This document shows positions 1-7,743 of a stretch of DNA of 42,756 nucleotides, piece by piece. The notes under the pieces were generated by a model. It saw nothing but the letters and a program-made list of their open reading frames with translations, made no database searches and was not told the DNA's origin. The first letter of the stretch is position 1. Each line of letters starts with the position of its first letter. Source of the DNA: Lachnospiraceae bacterium (GTDB lineage Bacteria; Bacillota; Clostridia; Lachnospirales; Lachnospiraceae); the NCBI GenBank assembly GCA_017474455.1, contig JAFVHP010000041.1, positions 1 through 42,756 of the forward strand. Reading direction: 5' to 3'. Both the position numbers and the translations under genes were made by a program.

Positions 1-20
1 CCGTACAGTAATAAGATATA

Positions 21-833
21 TTATTCTTTTACTGTCGCGATATATTCCATGTCACCCGTTACGGGTATCCCGGGATCCGATATAACGATCCCCGGTACGG
101 ATCCTCTTTCCTCCAGACCCATCACAAAATGACACAGGCCGATCCCAACGTCGATCTTCTGCAGATCGCCGGCGGCGTCGCTGACGTATCCCCTGTCCTT
201 TTTTTCATAGAAATGGTATGCGCCATCCTTAAGGATGATCCTCCAGGGCTGTTTGTTGACAGCGGACGGAGCCCACCTCACCATTTCGGTCAGGTTGGCG
301 ATCTCCTCTTTTTTCTGTCCCGACAGAGGTGTATCCAATGAGCCGTCGAAGAAGAGCTTCTCTGCAGGGAGCCTCGAATCGGCGCCTACGCCCCTGCGCA
401 TCAGCGATTCCTTAAGGGAACGCCTGGCGGCGGGATAGCCCAGAGGGCTGATGCACGGCATCATCTCCCCTTCCTTAAGGCCGGCCGCTTTCTCAAACTG
501 CTCCCTCTTCATCGTCCCTCCGATCCAGGTCGTCCCTATACCGAGGGACCAGGCATACAGGACCAGCTTTTCAAATGCGTATCCGAAAGCAGCGTCCGCA
601 TAGGGCTTTTTGTCCACGATCCCGGCGACGTACAGCTTTTCACCGGACAGTACCGGGCTGGATAACCCGTACTCTTCCGCATCCAGGAATACGAAACGGA
701 CAGGGATCCCGAAAGGTTCTTCAATTCCCGCCGCATACTCCTTAATCTTTGCAAGATCCTCATCCGTGATCTTCCTGCCGTCAAAACTGCGCACGCTTTT
801 CCTTGTTTATATCAGATCCATCAATGCTGACAT
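21..833 (-). pseudogene. Nitroreductase-family flavoprotein with in-frame TAA at codon 9
   Basis: FMN-dependent nitroreductase-like oxidoreductase, about 270 codons, related to the clostridial two-half nitroreductases. Visible segments are VRSFDGRKI near the N-terminus, WAPSAVNKQPWRI (the family's substrate/FMN loop) and a C-terminal VGIGLCHFVMGLEE helix. The natural start appears to be the ATG at 833, 7 nt after GAGGAG, giving MSALMDLI, then TAA (809-807), then TRKSVRSFDG in the same frame. The TAA falls where relatives normally have a sense codon just before the FMN-phosphate-binding R-K/R-S motif. Translation could restart at GTG 794, which has AAGGA about 7 nt upstream, giving 257 residues that lack RKS. 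It lies 28 bp downstream of the alcohol dehydrogenase remnant, probably in one transcript. The family call is solid. Whether the gene is dead, reinitiated or affected by a sequencing error cannot be told from sequence alone. Confidence 0.75.
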
Positions 834-861
834 ATCATGCCTCCTCACTGGTGTAAACTTG

Positions 862-1038
862 TCAGATCATCAGACGGTATATCTTTTCACAGTCTTCCGC
901 GTCCAGCCTGACAAAACCGTCGATCACGCCGTTTCGTCCGTTGCCGTAACAAAGCACACGGACCAGTTCCGGAATATCTTCCTCCGTTTCTTTTCCGAAA
1001 ACAAAATAAGCAGGAGAATAAAAAGTGAAATTATCCAT
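862..1038 (-). pseudogene. Iron-containing alcohol dehydrogenase remnant (internal in-frame deletion)
   Basis: A 58-codon reading frame starting at ATG 1038, 7 nt after GGAGGA, and ending in TGA. Its first 16 residues, MDNFTFYSPAYFVFGK, match the N-terminus of butanol/iron-type alcohol dehydrogenases. From about residue 17 it reads like their extreme C-terminus: a DIPELVR helix, then YGNGR, GFVRLDAEDC and EKIYRLM. Family members are about 380-400 residues, so roughly 330 residues are missing, including the NAD-binding GGGS region and all iron ligands. The join is in frame and start, stop and ribosome binding site are intact, so a small protein could still be made but could not be a dehydrogenase. 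It precedes the damaged nitroreductase by 28 bp. An unrelated genuine small protein is possible but less likely given the matches at both ends. Confidence 0.7.
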
Positions 1039-1059
1039 GCTGTACTCCTCCTTTTTATG

Positions 1060-1070
1060 TATAGACTATA
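1060..1070. promoter_or_regulatory. TATAGACTATA palindrome ahead of the ADH remnant
   Basis: An 11-bp perfect palindrome (TATAG-A-CTATA) about 20 bp upstream of the minus-strand ATG at 1038, between its ribosome binding site and the repeat array. It could be an operator or part of an AT-rich -10 region. No regulator gene adjoins it. Confidence 0.3.
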
Positions 1071-1076
1071 TACTTA

Positions 1077-1672
1077 CAACAACAATTCTATAATCCATAA
1101 TCCAGGCCGTATCAAAACTGAAAATGACGGCCCACAACAACATTTCTGTAATCCAGGCCGTATCCAAAACTGAAAATGACGGCCTACAACAACAATTCTA
1201 TTATCCAGGCCGTCTCAAAAACTGAAAATGACGGCCTACAACAACATTTCTGTAATCCAGGCCGCCTCCAAAGCTGAAAATGACGGCCTGCAGCAACAAT
1301 TCTATTATCCAGGCCGTATCCAAGACTGAAAATGACGGCCTGCAGCAACATTTCTGTAATCCAGGCCGTATCCGAAGCTGAAAATGACGGCCCACAACAG
1401 CATTTCTGTAATCCAGGCCGTATCCGAAGCTGAAAATGACGGTCTGCAACAACATTTCTGTAATCCAGGCCGTATTCAAGACTGAAAATGACGGCCTGCA
1501 ACAACATTTCTGTAATCCAGGCCGTATCCAAAGCTGAAAATGACGGCCTACAGCAACAATTCTATTATCCAGGCCGTATCCAAGACTGAAAATGACGGCC
1601 TGCAGCAACATTTCTGTAATCCAGGCCGTATTCAAGACTGAAAATGACAGCCTACAGCAATAATTCTATACT
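1077..1672. repeat. Tandem array of eleven 52-bp hairpin repeats
   Basis: Copies begin (at CCAGGCCG) at 1102, 1153, 1205, 1257, 1309, 1361, 1413, 1465, 1517, 1569 and 1621, so the period is 52 bp except for a first copy of 51. A partial tail precedes copy 1 and copy 11 decays into unique sequence. Each unit carries CAGGCCGT and, about 18 nt on, ACGGCCTG, which can form an 8-bp stem. The loop, with core CTGAAAATG, holds most of the variation. The inter-hairpin segment has two alternating forms, CATTTCTGTAAT and CAATTCTATTAT. 52 bp is close to five helical turns, so the stems would lie on one face of the DNA. The array fills the space between the divergent ADH remnant and the ybaK-like gene. 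Open frames across it merely reflect that 3 x 52 is divisible by three. It has no unique spacers, so it is not CRISPR. Function unknown. Confidence 0.95.
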
Positions 1673-1730
1673 TTTTCTGTATGCTCTGCATTTATAATAT
1701 CCATAGCGGTTTTCAGAAGGGGGCTGTAGT

Positions 1731-2207
1731 ATGTCACTGCAAAAGGCAATTGATTTTCTAACTGAAAAAGGGTTCGGGGACAGGGTGATCATTCCGGAAC
1801 AAAGCAGCGCGACAGTTGAAGAAGCGGCCCGGGCGATCGGCTGCGAACCGGGGATGATAGCTAAAACGCTCTCCTTTCTGCAGAAGGAAAGACCTGTGCT
1901 GATACTGGCAGAGGGAAACGTGCGTATAGACAACAGAAAGTATAAAGACCGGTTCGGCTGCAAAGCCGTCATGATCCCCGCAGACAGGGTCGAAGACCTG
2001 ATCGGACATGATATCGGCGGGGTCTGCCCATTCGGCATCAACGAAGGCGTCACTGTTTATCTGGATGAGAGCCTGAAGCTCCATGAGACCGTATACCCTG
2101 CGGCAGGCAGCAGCCGAAGCGCCGTCCGGCTCTCGATCGCCGAACTCGAACAGTGCAGCGGATATACGGAATGGGTCGACGTCTGCAGGCAGCCTGCAGA
2201 TGAATGA
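1731..2207 (+). CDS. YbaK/ProX-type aminoacyl-tRNA deacylase
   Basis: 158 residues, typical of single-domain YbaK/EbsC proteins, which hydrolyse mischarged aminoacyl-tRNAs such as Cys-tRNA(Pro) in the cytoplasm. Diagnostic parts are SATVEEAARAIGCEPGMIAKTLSF with the invariant lysine at K45, the VRIDNRKYKDRFG segment, GGVCPFGI (the substrate-pocket GxxxPxG loop) and the terminal AGSSRSAVRLSIAEL. The start is ATG 1731, about 8 nt after AGAAGGGGG. It is the first gene past the 52-bp array and reads away from it, so the array occupies its upstream region. The next gene follows after 39 bp on the same strand. Which tRNA it edits (Cys, Ala or other) cannot be told from sequence. Confidence 0.9.
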   Translation: MSLQKAIDFLTEKGFGDRVIIPEQSSATVEEAARAIGCEPGMIAKTLSFLQKERPVLILAEGNVRIDNRKYKDRFGCKAVMIPADRVEDLIGHDIGGVCPFGINEGVTVYLDESLKLHETVYPAAGSSRSAVRLSIAELEQCSGYTEWVDVCRQPADE

Positions 2208-2246
2208 TCTTTCCCACAGGAACAATCCAGCGAAAGGACAGGGCTT

Positions 2247-3191
2247 ATGACAACAAAGATCATTATCCTCGGACGGCACACAGAAGAAACCATGGACAGG
2301 TTCCGCACCCTGCCGGGATGCGTCATCGTATCCGCCGCGCGCCCCGAAGACATCCTGCCTGAGGATCTTGCGGACGCGGAGATCCTCGTCGGCAATACCC
2401 GCAAAGAGATCATAGATAAAATGCCGCGGCTGAAATTTATACAGTTGTACAGCGCCGGCGCGAACAATTATGCCTGGCTGCCCTGGCGGATCACTCTGGC
2501 AAATGCCTATGGAGCATATGGGGATTCGATCGCGGAGCATATGCTCACGACGACGCTGATGGCAATGAAGCGTATCCCGGAATACCTCAGAATGCAGGAC
2601 AGACAGGGCTGGGAGCTTCTTTCCGATATCGTCCGCTTTGAAGGCTCCCGTATACTCTCCGTTGGCATGGGTGCGATCGGCACCGCCTACCTGAAAAGAG
2701 CGTCCGCTCTCGGCGCCGTCTGTTACGGCGTGAGAAGGACGCTCCATGATAAACCTGATTTTGTAACGGAACTGGTCACACCGGACGGGATGGACGCGCT
2801 GCTGCCCGAAATGGACGTTGTCGCGCTCAGCCTGCCGGGAACCGCCGGCGTGGACGGTATGTTTGATGAACGGCGGCTCCGGCTGATGAAGAAGGACGCG
2901 ATCCTCATCAATGTCGGCCGCGGAAATTCGGTGGTGACGGATGCCCTCATAAAGGTCATGAGTGAAGGGCATTTAAAGGCTGCCTGCCTGGATGTGATGG
3001 ATCCTGAACCGCTGCCGGCAGACCATCCGCTGTGGACGACCCCGCGGGTATATATAACACCGCATATTTCTGGCGGTTACCGGGCGGGCGTCAACTATAC
3101 CCGTGTGATCGACGCAGTCATCAGGAACCTGTCACTGGTCCTTGAAGGAAAGCCTCCTGTCCATATCGTCGACCGGGAGCTCGGTTACTGA
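2247..3191 (+). CDS. D-isomer-specific 2-hydroxyacid dehydrogenase
   Basis: 314 residues, matching the usual length of NAD(P)-dependent D-2-hydroxyacid dehydrogenases, which interconvert 2-keto and 2-hydroxy acids. The dinucleotide-binding glycines are in SVGMGAIG (139-145). The catalytic triad is visible as R225 (INVGRGN), E254 (MDPEPLP) and H273 (TPHISGG). Arginines R163-R164 after the second strand suggest NADP rather than NAD preference, which is inference. The start is ATG 2247. The gene is 39 bp after the ybaK-like gene and probably co-transcribed. It converges on the Na/Pi transporter gene with only 16 bp between the stops. The substrate is unknown; glyoxylate or hydroxypyruvate reductase-like activity is one option. 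Confidence 0.88.
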   Translation: MTTKIIILGRHTEETMDRFRTLPGCVIVSAARPEDILPEDLADAEILVGNTRKEIIDKMPRLKFIQLYSAGANNYAWLPWRITLANAYGAYGDSIAEHMLTTTLMAMKRIPEYLRMQDRQGWELLSDIVRFEGSRILSVGMGAIGTAYLKRASALGAVCYGVRRTLHDKPDFVTELVTPDGMDALLPEMDVVALSLPGTAGVDGMFDERRLRLMKKDAILINVGRGNSVVTDALIKVMSEGHLKAACLDVMDPEPLPADHPLWTTPRVYITPHISGGYRAGVNYTRVIDAVIRNLSLVLEGKPPVHIVDRELGY

Positions 3192-3207
3192 AGCCCGCCT
3201 GTATCCT

Positions 3208-4905
3208 TTACCATTCGTTGATCATCTTTCCGACGTTGATGAAGTGGTCCGCCACTCTTTCGGAATTGGATGCCAGCGACATATACTGGGATCCCACGAT
3301 CGCCGTGCAGATGCCTTCATTGAGGCGGATGATATGGTTCTCTTCCATACGTCCCGTGATCCTGTCCACTTCGTCCTCTATCCTGTAGGCTTCCCTGAGG
3401 GCACTTTTATCACTGTTCGAATATGCCCTGATCACATTGTCAAAGAGTTTTTCGATATGTTCCCGCATGTAGGCGATCTCGGATATCGCCGACTCCGAAA
3501 AACCTTTCTCCTCGTTTTTCAGGGTCGCGGCATATTCCATGATATTTTCCGCATAGTCGCCGACTCTTTCCAGATCGCTGATCGTATGGTAGGTGGTCGC
3601 GACGTATTTATGGTCGTTCTCGCTCAGCGTCAGCTTTGACAGGTCCACCACGAACTTCACCAGCTCTTTATTGATATAATCCAGTTCTTTTTCATTGGAT
3701 TCAAACTGCTGCTGTCCGGAAAAGTCAAGCCGGCAGATCGTATCCAGCGACAGGAGGAAATTGCGCATGGCGAGCCCCGCCATGTTAACGATCTCCTGCT
3801 TCAGCTGCGCGACCGCGATCGGCGGAGTCCTTAACATATTGCGGTCAACATAATACAGGCGGAGTGCACTCTCAGCGCTGTCCTTATCAGAGCCGTCCGG
3901 TATCAGGCGGGATACTAAGCGGACCAGCAGCTCTGTAAACGGAAGGATAAGTATGACCGTCAGCACGTTGAAGGCCGTATGGAACATAGCCAGCTGCAGC
4001 TGCGGCGCGCCGGGGAACAAGGTTGCAAAGATGCGCCCGTAATCGAGCCTCCCGGCCGTAAAAGCGGACAGAATAAAGCCCAGGCAGACAAAAACGATGA
4101 CGCCGCCAACGTTGAACAGCAGATGGATCAGCGCTGTCCTCCTGGCATTTTTACTGCTGCCGGCACCGGCGAGCATAGCCACTACGCAGGAACCGATGTT
4201 GGAACCCATCGTCAGGTAAATACCCTGGTCCAGTGTGATCAGTCCCGCGACCACCATCGTGATCGCGATCGAAGTCATGACCGAAGAACTCTGGATGATC
4301 GCGGTGAATGCTGCGCCTACGAGCACCAGCAGGATCACGCTGTTGATGCCGGCGAGGAATTGTTTCACACTGTCCAGTCCCGAAAAGACTTCCATAGCCG
4401 AGCTCATCATCGACAGGCCGACAAAAAGCATACCGAATCCGGAAAAGATCCCGCCCAGATGCTTTATGCCGTCTTTTTTCGAAAACAGGCTGACCGCGGC
4501 GCCGATACCGGCGAAAGCGGAAAAGATAACCGTCGTGGAGATCCGGCTTCCACTGGTCATGCCCAGCGCGACGATCTGTCCGGTTATCGTCGTTCCGATA
4601 TTGGCCCCGTAAATGACCGTAGCCGCCTGCACAAGGGACATGATCCCGGCGTTGACGAAACCGATGACCATGACCGTAGTCGCACCGGAACTCTGGATCG
4701 CAGCCGTTGTGACGGCTCCTATCCCGACGCCCACCAGTTTGCTGCCCGATACTTTATGGAACAGCGTTCTTAACCTGTCGGAGCTGACAGCTTCCAGATT
4801 GGAGCTCATCATACTGCATGCCACCAGGAATATACCAATACCGGCCAGCATGGACAGGATGGCGGAGATTATCACGGCAGCACTGATTGGACCGGATGAC
4901 ATCAT
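3208..4905 (-). CDS. Na/Pi-cotransporter family protein with PhoU-like C-terminal domain
   Basis: 565-residue inner-membrane protein of the NptA/YjbB type. The transport core carries the two inverted QSS repeats that define the family, AAIQSSGATTVMVIGF and TAIIQSSSVMTSIAITM, within eight or more hydrophobic segments. The last 200 residues form a PhoU-like helical domain (YHTISDLERVGDYAENI ... SLASNSERVADHFINV). The start is ATG 4905 (MMSSGPIS), about 3 nt after GAGAGGTG. An open frame extends 62 codons further upstream, but those codons run through a riboswitch and terminator and are not credible protein. Family members move phosphate with sodium, although related proteins have been linked to other ions. 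Control by a manganese-type riboswitch raises the possibility of a role in metal or phosphate balance. It stands alone, transcribed from its own promoter. Confidence 0.9.
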   Translation of the reverse strand: MMSSGPISAAVIISAILSMLAGIGIFLVACSMMSSNLEAVSSDRLRTLFHKVSGSKLVGVGIGAVTTAAIQSSGATTVMVIGFVNAGIMSLVQAATVIYGANIGTTITGQIVALGMTSGSRISTTVIFSAFAGIGAAVSLFSKKDGIKHLGGIFSGFGMLFVGLSMMSSAMEVFSGLDSVKQFLAGINSVILLVLVGAAFTAIIQSSSVMTSIAITMVVAGLITLDQGIYLTMGSNIGSCVVAMLAGAGSSKNARRTALIHLLFNVGGVIVFVCLGFILSAFTAGRLDYGRIFATLFPGAPQLQLAMFHTAFNVLTVILILPFTELLVRLVSRLIPDGSDKDSAESALRLYYVDRNMLRTPPIAVAQLKQEIVNMAGLAMRNFLLSLDTICRLDFSGQQQFESNEKELDYINKELVKFVVDLSKLTLSENDHKYVATTYHTISDLERVGDYAENIMEYAATLKNEEKGFSESAISEIAYMREHIEKLFDNVIRAYSNSDKSALREAYRIEDEVDRITGRMEENHIIRLNEGICTAIVGSQYMSLASNSERVADHFINVGKMINEW

Positions 4906-4954
4906 ACACCTCTCATTCCGTCTGAAATATCTGTTTCTTCGTTTGTCAGACCAT

Positions 4955-4992
4955 AAAAAAGACTTTGCCACAGAAATAACTGCGGCAAAGTC
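4955..4992 (-). terminator. Riboswitch-controlled intrinsic terminator
   Basis: On the minus strand GACTTTGCCGC pairs with GTGGCAAAGTC (4961-4992) around a short loop and is followed directly by TTTTTT (4960-4955). It lies between the aptamer and the Na/Pi transporter start at 4905. The 5' arm CTTTGCC is the same stretch that would close aptamer helix P1, so the two structures are mutually exclusive. Confidence 0.85.
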
Positions 4993-5090
4993 TCGCTCTT
5001 TACAACAAGTTCCGGGGATCATTCTTATCCCGTACTGACGAAACAGGTCACATCCCCTTAACAGGGAATGCAAGCTACTCCCTTTGACCA
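4985..5090 (-). ncRNA. yybP-ykoY-type (manganese) riboswitch aptamer
   Basis: Reading the minus strand, GGTCAAAGGGAGTAGC opens the element, TCAGTACGGG and CCCCGGAA follow in the middle, and GAGCGAGACTTTGCC closes it. These match the conserved blocks of yybP-ykoY RNAs: the AAAGGGGAGUAGC loop, the CANNACGG/CCGG internal segment and the AGAC-CUUUG closing strand. Helix P1 would pair GG(T)CAAAG with CTTTGCC. That strand is reused by the terminator at 4955-4992, so ligand binding should prevent termination and turn the gene on. Known members bind Mn2+. The usual clients are MntP, TerC-family and P-type ATPase genes, so a Na/Pi cotransporter-like client is less usual. Assigned by eye, without a covariance search. 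Confidence 0.8.
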
Positions 5091-5096
5091 TAAATC

Positions 5097-5125
5097 ACAA
5101 TATCAAATACCCGGACTGCTGTCAA
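5097..5125 (-). promoter_or_regulatory. Sigma-A promoter of the riboswitch/transporter transcript
   Basis: TTGACA (5125-5120), a 17-bp spacer and TATTGT (5102-5097) on the minus strand. The predicted start, about 5090, coincides with the first base of the aptamer, which supports both calls. Confidence 0.8.
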
Positions 5126-5169
5126 TTTCCCTCAGCACGGCGTTCCCGGGCATCCGGTATCCGCAGCGC

Positions 5170-6477
5170 TCAGAAATGGAACGGAAGCGGTTTCTCTTCC
5201 GGAACGGCAGGCATCTTTGCGAGACGGCTGTTCTTTTCTCCAAAATACCCGATCACGCCTTTACGGATACTGTCCGGCAAAAACCGCGGTATGGGGAATA
5301 CTTCCGGATCCGCCAGCCGGTGCACCAGGTACATGATAAACTCCGCTTCCCTTTTCAGTACGTTTTCATCGATCAGGTCCATGTTGTCGTACCTTGTATG
5401 CATATAGCCGCCGCCCTGGGGGGCATCCTGGCCGATACTGATACTGGGGATCCCCACGTCATTAAAGCGGGCGGAATCACTGCTCATGACCATTTTTACA
5501 GTAACGGCTTCATACCCGCTCTCCTTCAGCAGCTGGCGCACCCAGACCTCCGTATCGTCCGAGGCGGAAAGGAATATGAGCTCTTTCCCGAGTATGCTGC
5601 CGCCTACGTCGATATTCAGCATGGCCTTCGTCTTTTCGATCACTTCAGGATGTGCTTCTACATAAGCCTCGGATCCGTGCAGTCCCGTTTCTTCCGACCC
5701 GAAGAGGATGACCTTGACCGTCCTGCGGGCAGGGTGTTCTTTTAAATGCTCAAGGAGAGAGAGCATTTCGACCGCGCCGGCCCCGTTATCCCAGGAGCCC
5801 AGGGAATACGGCACACTGTCATAATGGGCGCCGACCGCCAGGATCTCTTCCGGCAGGGACGTCCCGGGCACTGTGACCGACAGGTTCCGTGACTGCACTG
5901 TCTCTTCTTTGAGGCGCAGCCTAAAGCGGAGTTTTTCCGGCCGGAGCCTTAAAAGTTTCACTGCGTCGATCATACGGATCGTGAATGCCGGCAATGCACC
6001 AAGGTCCGACAGATTATCACGGAATCTGGCCGTTTCGAGATCACTGTTCTCATATGTATCCCGTATCGTTCCGCTGGTCACGATATAGCCGGCGATCCCG
6101 GCGTTTTTGATCCTGCGGTATTCCTCCATAGAAAGCCTGCCGTGGATCAGTACGATCTTTCCGCGGACGCGTGTCAGACTGACTTCGTCATAGGATCTCA
6201 GATAATAGAATTCCGCCGTTTCTCCTTCCGGCGCTGTCTCCATACTGTCTGTAATACCGGTGACCGGGAAAGCGATCTCCGAACCGTCGTCCAGTACCGC
6301 TGCCACATACGCTTCCTCCGGGATGCGCCTCGTATAGGAAAACTCTTCGATCTCAGGATCAAATCCCATTTCGCGGATCTGTTCCGCCAGGTAGTCAAGC
6401 GTTTTCTTCTCCTGTGCGCTGCCGCTCGGGCGCGGATAACTTATCGCTTTCAGTCTTTCATAGATTTTTTCCGCCAT
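5170..6477 (-). CDS. M28-family zinc aminopeptidase
   Basis: 435-residue metallopeptidase with no signal peptide, so probably cytoplasmic. Residues 90-200 resemble a PA (protease-associated) insert (VRGKIVLIHGR, GIAGYIVTSG). The catalytic M28 core follows with all expected residues: H218 (GAHYDS), bridging D230 (SWDNGAGAVEM), E262-E263 (GSEETGLHGSEAY), D290 (LNIDVGG) and H360 (YMHTRYDNMD). It should remove N-terminal residues from peptides using two zinc ions. The start ATG 6477 is 8 nt after GGAGG. It lies 39 bp downstream of the DUF3048 gene and probably shares its transcript. The exact peptide specificity is not predictable. Confidence 0.9.
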   Translation of the reverse strand: MAEKIYERLKAISYPRPSGSAQEKKTLDYLAEQIREMGFDPEIEEFSYTRRIPEEAYVAAVLDDGSEIAFPVTGITDSMETAPEGETAEFYYLRSYDEVSLTRVRGKIVLIHGRLSMEEYRRIKNAGIAGYIVTSGTIRDTYENSDLETARFRDNLSDLGALPAFTIRMIDAVKLLRLRPEKLRFRLRLKEETVQSRNLSVTVPGTSLPEEILAVGAHYDSVPYSLGSWDNGAGAVEMLSLLEHLKEHPARRTVKVILFGSEETGLHGSEAYVEAHPEVIEKTKAMLNIDVGGSILGKELIFLSASDDTEVWVRQLLKESGYEAVTVKMVMSSDSARFNDVGIPSISIGQDAPQGGGYMHTRYDNMDLIDENVLKREAEFIMYLVHRLADPEVFPIPRFLPDSIRKGVIGYFGEKNSRLAKMPAVPEEKPLPFHF

Positions 6478-6516
6478 CTCTTTTCCTCCGGGTTTCTCTT
6501 TCGTTCCGTGCGTTCC

Positions 6517-7677
6517 TTACTCCAGCCGTACCTGTTCCCACGAATCGGCCGGTATCAGCCCGATATAAGTCTTCCCGGTATTGATCTCCAGTTCTTCCCC
6601 GTTGATATCGTAAAACCGGGTTATATCCGTTTCGCTGTTTTTCACCCATGCGCAGTCTATGGCGACGCCGTTATGGATATAGAGGCCAAGTCCTGAAGAG
6701 ATCACGTCATAGATCATATATCCGTTCTGGTCCAGCTGCTTAAAATCACAGCACTGCAGCAATACGTTGGTGAAAGTCAGGACTTCCTTGTCTTCCGCGT
6801 CCTCATGCAGGGTATCATATTCATAATAATCGTAGGTGCCGGTCTCTTCATTGAACGCCAACTGGGACTTATTGTGCTTAAAAGGCAGGGATACATACTG
6901 TGCGTCATAAACTGTTTCGTATTTCTCCTTAAGATCGACAGAAGATCCGTACGGCACAAAGCGGAAATGCGATTCCTCCGCCCCTTCCGGAGCATATTCG
7001 TTATATTCCACGGAATAACCAGTCCTGGCGAAATTCTTTTCCATATCACCGGCCAGGGCATATTCCGTAAACTCGGAAGGTTTGCCGTTTCTGACCCTTG
7101 AAAAAGTCGCGGAGAAATGATCCGCCCATTTGCGTGAAAAATACTGGTTGTTGTAGTAAGGGCCTCCGTCATGGCACAGGACGGCGTTCCATTCCGAAGC
7201 CAGCAGGATATTGGTCGGCCGGGCACTGCGGATATTCCCCATCTGCACGATATCGCTCCAGTCCTTCAAAAGGACCATCAGGCGGGTGATACGGCCGTTG
7301 GCCGTTGAGTTCATCATTTCATACACTACATCCGCTTCGGCTATCCCGAAATGCGGGAGCGCGGTCTTTTCATTATCCACCATCATCGCGATAGGCCGCT
7401 GATGCTGCAATGCTTCATCTATCGGTTCACCGGTCAGTTCACTGATCACCATTCCTTCCGGTATTTCGGCGTCAGCTGCATCTTTTTCGGCGTCAGCCTT
7501 ATCTTTTTCAGCTTCTGCTTCTTCACCGGACTCATCGGAGGCAGTGGTCTGTCCTTTTCCCCTGTCCGGACTCTTGGAGCCTGTCCCCGCTGCCTTCACC
7601 TGCATCAGCGAACCGGCCGAGAGGGCAGCCGTCAGCAAAACAGCCGCACACATCATACCAAGTCTCTTTGCTGTCAT
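6517..7677 (-). CDS. Exported DUF3048 (YerB-like) protein
   Basis: 386 residues from ATG 7677, chosen because AAGGAGG sits 7 nt upstream and the protein then opens with a clean signal peptide (MTAKRLGMMCAAVLLTAALS ... VKA). A Lys/Asp/Glu/Ala-rich linker (residues 30-75) leads to the DUF3048 domain: AMMVDNEKTALPHFGI, ADVVYEMMNSTANGRITR, GNIRSARPTN, HDGGPYYNN and a C-terminal YSGQ-like half (DITRFYDINGEELEINTGKTYIGLIP). No lipobox cysteine follows the signal, so it is secreted or membrane-tethered by its signal segment. DUF3048 proteins (Bacillus YerB) have no firmly assigned biochemical activity. It heads a probable two-gene operon with the M28 peptidase and has its own promoter at 7713-7740. 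Confidence 0.88.
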   Translation of the reverse strand: MTAKRLGMMCAAVLLTAALSAGSLMQVKAAGTGSKSPDRGKGQTTASDESGEEAEAEKDKADAEKDAADAEIPEGMVISELTGEPIDEALQHQRPIAMMVDNEKTALPHFGIAEADVVYEMMNSTANGRITRLMVLLKDWSDIVQMGNIRSARPTNILLASEWNAVLCHDGGPYYNNQYFSRKWADHFSATFSRVRNGKPSEFTEYALAGDMEKNFARTGYSVEYNEYAPEGAEESHFRFVPYGSSVDLKEKYETVYDAQYVSLPFKHNKSQLAFNEETGTYDYYEYDTLHEDAEDKEVLTFTNVLLQCCDFKQLDQNGYMIYDVISSGLGLYIHNGVAIDCAWVKNSETDITRFYDINGEELEINTGKTYIGLIPADSWEQVRLE

Positions 7678-7712
7678 TTCACATCCTCCTTTCGCTGTTA
7701 TCCTATACTTCA

Positions 7713-7740
7713 ATTATATTTGAATGCCTGTATCAGACAA
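7713..7740 (-). promoter_or_regulatory. Sigma-A promoter of the DUF3048-M28 operon
   Basis: TTGTCT (7740-7735), 16-bp spacer, TATAAT (7718-7713) on the minus strand, giving a leader of about 30 nt before ATG 7677. Confidence 0.7.
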
Positions 7741-7743
7741 GGC

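Noticed and set aside
1184-1635. Repeat protein encoded by the array (CCC/AWITEML-type frames)
   Set aside because: Frames arise because three 52-bp units equal 52 codons; there is no ribosome binding site, and the same repeat reads in several frames.
1077-1672. CRISPR array
   Set aside because: Units are contiguous with a near-identical 52-bp period and no unique spacers; no cas genes nearby.
4906-5091. 62-residue N-terminal extension of the Na/Pi transporter
   Set aside because: The codons run through a terminator and riboswitch; ATG 4905 has its own ribosome binding site and fits the family start.
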